Below are positions 51,401 to 63,400 of a stretch of DNA of 64,000 nt, piece by piece. Both the position numbers and the translations under genes were made by a program. Every line of letters begins with the position of its first letter. Within the stretch, counting starts at the first letter, position 1. The stretch is from positions 76,513,668 through 76,577,667 of the forward strand of contig OY804576.1 of the NCBI GenBank assembly GCA_963680875.1. The letters are read 5' to 3'. The DNA comes from Bathymodiolus brooksi. Taxonomy: Eukaryota > Mollusca > Bivalvia > Mytilida > Modiolidae. The notes under the pieces were generated by a model. The model did not search any database and was not told where the DNA came from. It saw only the letters and a list, made by a program, of their open reading frames with translations.

Positions 51401-54400
51401 CCACCCGGGCCCAACTAACATTCTTGAAAAAAAATTGAGTAGGTAATTAAATATTTTTACCTAGGTTATATAAGACAAAGTCCTTGTCATAAAATGGCAA
51501 TACAAATATTAGGGTAGGCACTACAAATTAGTGACAGTAGGGTTTACGTTAAAATACATATTTTATCTTGGCCTTAAATCGTTTACCTTGTAAAACAAAC
51601 TTTTCAGTCTCTGCATCAAGATGTCCTTTCCGTTAATACCATCAATAGCTGCCTTGGCTTTTTTCAGTAGTATTCTTTTGGTGTCTGATTCAGAGAGAGA
51701 TGTCGAGTGGTTAGAGGAAGTAAATACATGATCTAAATACTGGAGTAAACCTTCGTCTGTATTCACATGGAATGCCCTGGAAAAAATTTAGTAGTATTTC
51801 AACATCATTCTAACGGGGTTGTGCATTTTATTTATTGTCTCTAACTGGAAATGTGCTTATCCATTTTGAATCAGCTCCACATTTGCAGAAGTCATTGATC
51901 AGTTAAGATGTGTCTGCCCCCTATGACTGGTTAACACTTACTTGCAGAAGTCATTGATCAGTTAAGATGTGTCTGCCCCCTATGACTGGTTAATACTTAC
52001 TTGCAGAAGTCATAGATTATTTAGATGTGTCTGCTCCTTATGACTCTGAAACAGTTTCTGGTTGAAATCATTGATTAGTTGAGATGTTTTTGCTGCCTAT
52101 GACTGGGTAACACTTACTTGCAGAAGACATTGAGTAGTTAGATGAGACTGCTCACTCAAATTAAGTAACACTTGCAGAAATCATTTATTAGTTCAGTGTC
52201 TGCTCCCTATGACTGGGTAATGCTTATTTGCAGAAGTAATTGATTAGTAATGTCTGCTCCTTACGACTCTGAAATACTTTCTTGCAGAAGTCATTGATCA
52301 GTTAAGATGTGTCTGCCCCCTATGACTGGTTAACACTTACTTGCAGAAGTCATTGATTAGTTAAGATGTGTCTGCCCCCTATGACTGGTTAACACTTACT
52401 TGCAGAAGTCATTGATTAGTTAAGATGTGTCTGCCCCCTATGACTGGTTAACACTTACTTGCAGAAGACAATAAGTAGTTTTGTGTCAGTTCCCTCTAAC
52501 TAGATAACACTTACGTGCAGAAATCAATGATTAGTTCAGTGTCTGCTCCCTCAGACTGCATTATTTCTGGTAGTAGCTTTATTTTCTCGCTAAATGGCAT
52601 TTGGAATGCATCCTTAAAACTGATCTGAAGCAAAAATTGAATATTCCATCATTAATTCAAAGAATTATTTTATATCATTAGAAATGTATATATATGATCA
52701 TGAATCATTTTCAACTAAAGAAAAAAGTATCTAAACTATATAAATATTCAAGTATTTTATTTATCATTAGAAATAATAAAAATTAAAATAAGTAAATACC
52801 TTGATTTTTGCCAATCTATTTCCCCATTTAGCATTGACCTCTAATTTCTGACACATATTAATGATATTTGCATCCTTGTAAATTTCTCCAGCTCCTATAC
52901 CAACATAAGAAATGGCCTAAAATAAACATATTTTAAAAATATGAAAACATTGATGACATCATTGTCCTTAACTTTATTTTCCAAGCATCACTTCAAACAT
53001 ATAATTTAAATTCTCATCTCTTGACACACTGAAGAGAATCTATTTATCCTATGGGCTGTCATGGCTGTGATCATATGGTAGTTGGATTTATAACTACCTA
53101 TGCAATCAGTGCCTATCACCACTAACGTTGTGAGTTTGAATCCCGCTCAGGTGAGGTGAACTTGATACAACATTATGTGATAAAGTTTGTCAGTGACTTG
53201 TGTGACAAGTCAGTGGTTTTCTCCAGTTACCTCCACCAATAAAACTAACTGCCACAATATAATTGAAATATTGTTGAAAGTGACATTAAACATCATAACC
53301 CTAACCCTATATTTGATACATCTTTATGTGATAAAGTTGATCAGTGACTTGTGGCAGGACAGTAGTTTCCTTCATCAATTACAGTGTTTAACACACTGAT
53401 GGATAGATTTTGATAGAAAACAACAAAATATCTGTGTTTTTTTATGCAGAAAAAATCACGAGTGTTTCATGTACTCATAATTTTTTTTTTTATATATATA
53501 CTTGAGTGCAGTCAAAACATTCAAGCAGTGAATGGTGGACAGTCTTATGTCTCGCCCGACTCCTTCAAATTGTTTGAGTGATTTTTTCATAATAACATAA
53601 GGCTCCTTACATTTACTTTTAAATGTTGTTTTTTTTTATTTTTTTTCCCTTCCTTTCAATTGTGGGAAGTGTGGAGTTTTATGCAAATTTACATTTTTCC
53701 ATTAGCAAGTTCCCACAGAATTTGATTGGGAACTTTAATAGCTTGTAACTTCAAATATTTGTTGGTTTGTTGAATACTCATTTGCAAATTAACAAAACAA
53801 AATATTTAAATAATAAGCACATTCACTTACTTGTAACTGTAATTTAAAAATTCTGGTATTTTGAAGCAAGTTTTCTGAAGACCCCCTTATATTACCGTAA
53901 TTTACGGACTATAGGTCGATAGGTCGAATTGCTGCTTTTCGGCTAAATTTTTTGGGAAATACTAAGATAGGTCGAAGCATTCCATAGGTCGAGGATGCCG
54001 ATGACAACTTGGGTAAGTATCGTCACATCAAACTTTTTTTGTGTTTTTTTTTTTTACATCGGTAAACATTTGCCCTATAACGATGTTCTTCGGTAAGTAT
54101 ATGTAAGTATTAACTCAAGAATACTATTCTTATGTGTCATAAACGAAATAATTATGAAAATTAAATTAAATAAAATTTTGTTTTTAAACTTGTTTTTTAC
54201 GGGGAGTCTGGTAGCCAGACATCGATGACATTCAAATCAGGCCATCTGTGGGTGTCACAATAGATGGTAAACGGATGTTCATACAATAAAATAATCAAGC
54301 TGTCAAAACAATGTATCACCTTGTGTAGTTTTATTGACATACCTTTAAGCTGTGTTTAATTAGTAGTACACAAATTATGTGATCGTCTCGGTCCAGTAAA

Positions 54401-57400
54401 TTTTCAATCAGCTGATCAGGATAATTAAGTGCCGACTGATGTTCACCTGTGTTGATTATCTCATGGTGATTATTTTATTTGTTCCTAATTGACCAATTCA
54501 AGTGTAGAACATTCTAGTTTAACGAAATCGATAATCATTTTCCAGTATATTTAGTATAAAAAGCTTGTTCTCCACGTGTATTCAAATTATTGTGAGATGT
54601 AATGCAACCGCCATTTTTTACTAAAACCCCGTGCGCATGCTCGTGGTAGATGGAAAACCTATATAGCTATATTTAGATATTTTGTGACAATAATTTTATA
54701 TTGTAAAACGATCCACCCTGTGATTTTTTTTCAACAACATACATTTTTTATAGTATATATTTTATTATACAATTCAATATTGAACTGATTTTCGCTAACA
54801 CTTCAATCATTGAATATTATTGATTTTTTTCGGATGTTGAACATTTTTCCCCCGGAATTGCACCCCTTGTTAGTATACTTTTATTCCCCAAGAACATCGA
54901 TGATTTCAGTCTTCTTATTCAGAAAAAAAACCTACAGCAAATTCAAGGTATACTGTAAACAAAATCGTCATTTTTATCGAGATTTTTTTTTAGGGATTCC
55001 AGATTTTTTTAACTTCATCCTTGTATAGGTCGATGTGGACGATAGGTCGAAGCCAGCGTGTTGAGGAAAAAAAATATCGACCTATCGTCCGTAAATTACG
55101 GTAATCAATAGTTGAACAGGTTGAAAACACATGCCAAATTGGGATATCTTAGTTGTGAAACCAAAAAATTATATTGTCAAATTTTGGAAAATGACAATGA
55201 GAAGAATATTAAAATGTAAAAATTTACGGATGATGACAATGGCAGACACAAAGTGATGACAATACCCTTTGGGCCAGGTGAACTAAAAAGTTAAAAATAC
55301 AATAATTTTGTTTCAGTTGAAATGTTAACTATCAAATAATCCAACCCTTAGTCTTCTGTAGTTATGACCAGAAGCTTGAATAATTCTCATCACAGCCTGC
55401 AGTCCATCATTCTTTGATCCATTGAGTATATAGGCTAGAGCTATCTGATGGTCAGTATAGGTACTACTAAAAATCTGGAGAAGAAATAAGCAAATAATAC
55501 TCCAAAATCTAATAAAAACATTGTAGAAAGAGGCAAAATCGATACCCCTAACACACATCTACATGACGTGGCGGTCGAGATCTCATGGTAGTTGGATTTA
55601 CAACTACCTATGCAATCAATGCCTATCACCGCTAAAGTTGTAAGTTCGAACCCCGTTCATGGCAAGGCGTACTCAATACAACATTATGTGATAAAGTTTT
55701 TAAGTGATTTGCAACAGGTTAGTGGTTTTCTCCGGTGTCCTCCACCAATAAAACTGGACACAACGATATAACCGAAATATTGTTGAAAGTGGCATTAAAC
55801 ACTGTAACCCTAACTATATACATAACCGCTCACTTTCCTTGAATGGTACAAGCACTTCAATGAAAAGTGGCAGTGTTAAAACTGGTTTAATGGGCCCAAA
55901 CCTCCTTACTTAGTGAAATGATGTCAATTCTCACAAATTCTTCTTTCTCATCTGCATTTTTTTTTATATAGATGATGTGTGTTACTATGTAAATGAAGCA
56001 AAATTATGATATTAAATGCCTTAAAAAAGGACATATCGTGTCGTGACATCTGCTCGGCCATGCAATAAAGTCGGTTATTTGTTTTGATTTACAATGCTCG
56101 CGCAGCACAAGACCGATAACGTCATTCTGTACATTCATAGCGTACATAAACACAGAGGGAATTCTTTTAAACTTCAAAATTAAAAGATGAGATTAAAACA
56201 GATAAGATTGAATTGAATAAGTTCCATGCAAGTAAAAAAGATCCTTTTTACTAATGTCTTTTTTTCCTCATCATTATGCTTGTTAAATATGTTTTAAGCG
56301 ATGGTATTTCCCAAGCATTTATACCTTTCCGGTTTGCTGATGTAATCGTCATCACAGATCATGACCTTTTCTGGAATGTAGGCCAAGCAAATTGTATTTT
56401 AAAATACTTTGAAAATATGATGATTGATCATTCAGATTCCACCATTTTCTAGAAAATGGCTGATTTTACCGGGAAAATACATACAAGTGCTCTCCATTAG
56501 TCACAAAATGGTAGATTATTTTGCATTTCCACTGCTGCTTTAATAACAAATATACCCCTTACTTCCTGGGGTAATGAAATGATATTCACAGAGAAGATAG
56601 AAAAAGAATTGATTAAATAGCAATAATCAAAATGTATAGCATAAATTGAACAGAGAATTAAATTAAACCAAACAGAAAAATGAGATTATCTGGGGGAAAA
56701 AAACCTGTCATTATTACAAATAGCATCAACAAAACTGTATTGCTACCACTCTGTGATAATAAATGTGATTGAAATAAACAGAAATCAGTCATTAATTGTT
56801 TTACAAAAATATGGCAGTATGTAGTCAGTCTAATATATTGCATTGACAAAAACAAAAACACCAAATTCACTGGATTAAATATTTTATTATATGGGTAAGC
56901 AAGATCAATGTTTGCATCAAATAATTAATTTTTAATACTTCAATTTCAAACTATTTAAAAAAAAACATCTTTTGAAATTTTTCAGACAAAACAATTACAC
57001 AGAAAAAGCTAAAATACTATACTTTCTTAATCTGGTTTACTTTTTAAGCTTGGTTGGCCTATGACAAAATCACATGATTTATTTACCACTGACCGGCCTT
57101 ATGTGACGTAATACAACACCATTTGGAAAAAGGGTAGTAAACAAATATGGGTCAGTGTGTCATTATTATCTATCTTTTTTCCATGGAACTTTACACATGT
57201 GAGCAAGAATAGTTGAGAAACATAATTATAAAGATAAAATGTTTACTTTTCAAACATGAAAAAAATAATCAAACATTATCCAATGACTGGCCGACTTATT
57301 GTCACACGGGAATATAATAATTAAATTAATTCTGTATATTGAATGCCAGGATTTGTAATGCTTTCAGCAAATTTTCTCATTTAAATCTTAAGGCATCTTT

Positions 57401-60400
57401 TGCATGTATTTTCCAAGTTCTGTGGTCTTTCTTCTATTAATAGTACCATAATCTCTACTATATTTAAAGTAAATCATCATCCTGAATATGCATGAAATAT
57501 TTGCCACTGGACATTAAGCAAGACATCTTCATGAATATGCATGAAATATTTGCCACAGGACATTAAGCAATAGACACCTTCATGAATATGCATGAAATAT
57601 TTGCTACTGAACATTAATTAATAGACATCTTCATGAATATGCATGTAATATTTGCCACTGAACATTAAGCAACAGACATCTTCATGAATATGTATGAAAT
57701 ATTTGCCACTGGTCATTAAGCAATAGACAGCTTCATGAATATGCATGAAATATTTGCCACTGAACATTAATTAATAGACATCTTCACGAATATGCATGTA
57801 ATATTTGCCACTGAACATTAAGCAACAGACATCTTCATGAATTTGCATGAAAAATTTGTCATCGGACATTAAGCAAAGCAATAGACATCTTCATGAATAT
57901 GAATGAAATATTTGCCACTGGACATTAAGCAATAAACATCTTCATGAATATGTATGAAATATTTGCCACTGGTCATTAAGCAATAGACATCTTCATGAAT
58001 ATGTATGAAATATTTGCCACTGGTCATTAAGCAATAGACATCTTCATGAATATGTATGAAATATTTGCCACTGGTCATTAAGCAATAGACATCTTCATGA
58101 ATATGTATGAAATATTTGCCACTCGTCATTAAGCAATAGACATCTTCATGAATATGTATGAAATATTTGCCACTGGTCATTAAGCAATAGACAGTTTCAA
58201 AGTAATTGCAAAGTGTCTCTAACATTATTTTCAGTACCGAAAGGTTCTTCCAATCAAAGACAATAAACAATTACTTGTGGCAGGCTAGATGGTGAAGCAA
58301 TCGATAACTTCAAAATATGTTCTATCTATAGCTTTCTCTAAAACAAGTCTTATTTTAAATAATAATTTCTGATCTACAGTGCTGCCTCATAAGTATTCGC
58401 GAAAATATGAAAATGGCTGCGATCGGTAGTGCGAGTTAAAATTGTCACCAATGTTTTTCGTTGTAATAAAAAGAACTACATAGTTTTAAGCTGTCTTGAA
58501 TTACCCTTTTGAACTTTCCCCAAATATATGACGTAATTTGAAGGTCGTCTGCTACGTGTTTACAAATAAACAGACATGTTTTCAAGATGGGTTGCAAGTC
58601 AAAGGAACTGAGTGAGGATCGGAAACAACTGGTTGTGGATTTGAAACGGGAAGGGCATAGAAATTGTGAGATTGTTGCATATACCTGAATCTACAATTCG
58701 TTCAATTTGGAAGATGTACAACAGCACAGGTAATGTTGAAAACATTCCCAGAGAGTTGGACGACCAAGGAAAGTGACACGATGCGGTGAGGTTAGATTAT
58801 TGAGGACGGTAAAAAAGAATCGTGGCAAGGTTTTAAGAGAAATTACCAATGATTTCAATGAAGGAGGGGTTGTTCGTGTCCACCCAAAGACTATACAGCG
58901 TTATTTACACAAAAACAAAATATTTAGAGATGTTGTTCGTAAGAAAATGGTGGTCAGAGAGGTCAACAAAAAGAAACGACTTTCTTGGTGTCTGAACGAC
59001 GGAGATGGACTGTAAATCTACACTGGAATCAAGTAATATTCAGTGATGAATCGCTGATAGTTATTGGATAAAATAACTGTGTACATGTGGAGATCTTCGA
59101 TTGAGGCTTACTGCCCCGAGTGCATGTGTCCGCCATATCAGAGGAAGGTGTCCGTTATGATCTGGGGGTGCATTACATGGTATGGTGTGGGAACTTTATG
59201 TAAGGTTGATGGTAATATAAATGCTGTGAAATATCGTGACATCCTTGATAATCACCTTTGGCCCATATTAGCCCGTCATTTTGCCGACAAATCTTATCGT
59301 TTCCAAGATGACAATGCCCATGTCCATCGGGCCCGCATAATTGAAGAATTCAAACGAGACAATGACATAGCCAGCTCAGTCTCCGGACTTAAATATTATT
59401 GAAAATTTGTGGCTTCGCATCAAGAGATCGCTACAAAATGCAGCAGGAAACATAAATACTCCTCAAGAACTGTTTACTGTCATTCAGGATATTTGGATGA
59501 ACCTTACTGTGGATTACATTCAGAACTTATATACCTCTATTCCACGCAGGATTCTGGCAGTTATACGGTCGAAGGGTTACCTCACAAAATATTAAGGTAA
59601 GTCTTTCATTTTTACCTTGTGTATTTTAATGGTGCAAAGAGCGATAACTCAAACTCGTTGACGTCCGCCATCTTGTTTTCACGAATACTTTTGAGACGGC
59701 GCTGTACACAACAAAGTTGCAGTCCTTAATCAACTAAAAAGATTAGTCTATTATTTTTATTGTTACCTTAGCTTCTTTGTACAGTAAATCCTTCTTCTAA
59801 GACTGTCCCTTCTGCACTTATAAAGTAACCTTAAGAGTTGTAGTCTCTTTAGAGGTGGGGGGGGGGAGCAATTTAGTAACATCTTACTCTCAGTGCATCT
59901 GAAATCTGGCCTGATCAGTGAATGGCCTTATACCAGGGGAGACTACTGAGGAACTACTGTAATACAAACCTTCATAAGAACGCCAGTAAGGAATTCCTTT
60001 AAAAGTGGAGTGGCTATTCTTTCTATCACTTCTAAATCACTTTTTTGAACTGGCATATTCTCACATATAGTCTACAAACATGACAAATAAATACAAGTGA
60101 GTTATTTTTCAGCTTTATCATGGTGAGAACAAGATTAACATCTTCGAAATCATTGTCTTGAACTGAAAAAATGTTACTTGAAATATCGATATCGGATATT
60201 CGAGATTGTACAGCATTTAAAACCATTTTTTCCGGCAATGACTAACATTTTAGCAATTCTATATTTCGGTCTACATCAATTTATTTGCTTCTTGTCAACT
60301 GTATGTCACGATTTAAAAACGATGTTCAGTTCATCTTTACTTCCAGAGGGCTTATGCCTTGTTTACTTTATTTGTGTTTGTTTGCATATAATATAGTGGT

Positions 60401-63400
60401 GTCCAACACATTATGTGTTTTTTTCCTTCGTCTTGTGTACCCTATGTTGCCAGTTTCTCTGGATTGTCCATTTTTGATTGCCACTTCAGTGTTCTCTGTT
60501 TATTTGTGTCAAGGTCTTCATACATGCAACTCATTAGCATATTATTGTCATTCGGTACAAACATGTTAAAATTCTCTAAAAGGAAATAATTTCGCGGCGC
60601 CAGTAAAACGGATATTTGCAACCGTCAAATCCACAATTGACACCGACAACTCTTCAAATACAGTACTGTTATTCATATTCTTATGAAATTCTCCCTACGG
60701 GTAAACACTAGTTTGAAAACATACAAATAAATGACGAAATATATGCACTTTTCAAATTCCTTCCGCTAAAGAAATATTCCGTCAAATCCACAATTGACAC
60801 TGACAACTCTTCAAATACAGTACTGTTATTCCTATTTTTATGAAATTCTTCCAACGTATACACGCTAGTTTGAAAACATACAAATAAATGACGAAATATA
60901 TGCACTTTTCAGAATTAGGGGTTCAGCTGGAAGGATCCGCCATCTTGAAAACGTGAAATCATACATGTCATATGTACATCATATTTTGAACTGGAAGTCT
61001 TCATATGACGTCACGTTATTTATGTGCCAAAGTTGTTCAACAATATTTCGCGGAATTGTAATTTTTGTGATTTTTAGACCCAGGGATATGCAAGAATACA
61101 TTTTTATGTTCAGTATTGCATTAGAATGGAGATTACTTATTGTATTTGAAAATTTCACGGCATCAATTGTCGATTTAATGGTTGCAAATATGGTGGAATG
61201 ATGATCGGCATCAATAATAAGTCGTCAGCGTCAAATTCAGTCAGAAATATCTGGGTCAGCCATATTGTTTACAAACAAGTGCATTCGGTGTAGGAATATA
61301 GCATTCCTTCAGGCCTGTCAACTGCAGATTTGACAGCTCTCGATAGCCAATGAAAATATGCGTTACATTATAATTGCATTAGAAAATGAACTTGAATGCT
61401 CTTCAAATCTCTTTAACACATATTAGATGTCCCAAAAGTAATTAAGCATTGTATGTTATATCAAGGCAAGTCCCACTTGTATCATTTTTGTCCAGACTAG
61501 GACATGATGTTGCTATGGGTATTTTTCATAATATATAATTTGTTATTAATCTTCAAAATAACGTTATTAATTTGAAACTTGATTTTGTGATAAGCCGGTA
61601 TGTCATAAACAAACTGTACTATATGCCAATATTAATGTTGGCTTAAAACATACATGTATCACAGATAAAATATAAAACATTTCTTTCAGAAATATTACAT
61701 GATTATAAGTTGGTTATAAACAAATTCCTCTTGAAAACCCACCTGTAATAAATGATGTTTTGAATAAAAACTAGCATTTGATGCCAAGAACCTTTGACTC
61801 TTGGGGAATAATTATTCTTTTTATTTCTCCTGCTATCAAACAAAGTGCATACCTCATTGTTGAGTTCTATTCCCATCTGATGCTGTAGTGCTGTTTGGTA
61901 TACAGAGTATAACATATGATGTAGTATCTGGTAAGCCAGCTGAATGTGACTGTTATCCTTAAGATATTGTAGTACTGGTATAACACAAGTCTTCATCTTG
62001 TCTATAGATTCTGCTTCGTCAGCAGACTCTGAAAATACATTTGAATAGTCCATCCTGAGAATAGTAAATGGTGCTGAGATGGGGAAAAGGAAGTATCCTT
62101 TTAAAGAATGAACCGTTTGCTCTCTTGTATCCCTTCCAGTTAAATACTTTATTTAAAAAAAAAAAAAAAAAAAGCTTCATGATTTAATCACTAAAATCCT
62201 ACTTATTTTGGATGATATACAATGTACAGTGAAACTTGGGACCAACTTATGTGTTTGGAACAGACAGGTATTTGGTTTATACAGTATAAATTAACAAAGA
62301 TTTCATACATTGGGACTTTATTTAATGGTCAATTTATACTGGATTCTGGTTTATTTAAGGTTCAGTACAGGGCTATGGTTAAGAATATGGTGTTTAACGC
62401 CACTTTCAATTATTTCAGTTATATCATGGTGGTCAGTTTTATTGATGGAGGAAGCCGGAGTACCTGGAGAAAACCACTGACAAACTGCATAGGTAGTTGT
62501 AAACACAACTACCATACGATCATGACCACGACGGCCCCGGTTCAGTATTGACAGGTTTCACTGTTTAAAATACTGTGAGATCAGTGGTAGAATAACAGCA
62601 GAATTACTTGCAGTCAGTAAATCCTACCTATTTTTGGATGACATATACAATACTGTGACATCAGTGGTAGAATTACAGTAGAATTCATCACAAGGGCATC
62701 CTCTTTAAACATACTGCCTGACATCCAATCAGAAACCATTTCTGATGATGGAGTTACCTTCTCTTGTTGCATTTCATCCTGTTAAAAATATTCAAAAAGA
62801 TTTCTATCAAAATAATTTAACATATAAAAACAAATCACAAAAGTATTGATTCCAAAAATTTGGCTGTCGGAACTTTCTTTCCCCAGAAAGTGACGATATT
62901 CCTAAAAAAATGCTGAAAGTGATGAAAATCACCAATAATGATATAGTCAAACATGTATTAATACGTTACCTTAGGGACAAAGAAAAAGTGGCCTTGTAAG
63001 ACAGGTGACCTCTTAAAAGAGTTTCAATTCATATGAAATTTTCAAAGAAAAAGAAGACCTTTTAAAACAAATTACTGCTTAATAGAGGCGCCAGGTTTGA
63101 CTATACATGTACATGGCTATGTAATAATATAGGTATACAGTTTGTTAGTGCTCTTTGTTATATTACATACTGTTTCACACAGACTATATTCCCCAGCTTC
63201 ACACTGCTGACTGATGGACAATGCTAAGGCTGCTGCTTTATTTAACTCTAAACACTTCATAAACAGGTCTGAAATAGACAATTATAAAATTTTAGAATCA
63301 AAATATAAAACATTAAAACTACCCATAATTATACAAGTATAATTTTCAAATAAAGAGAAATTTATAATTGGAATTATAATTAGAGTTGAAAAAAACTTTT

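Noticed and set aside
57869..58270. 133-codon frame of [17 protein letters not shown] repeats on the - strand
   Set aside because: Product of the 51-bp minisatellite, whose unit length is a multiple of three; no splice or start context.
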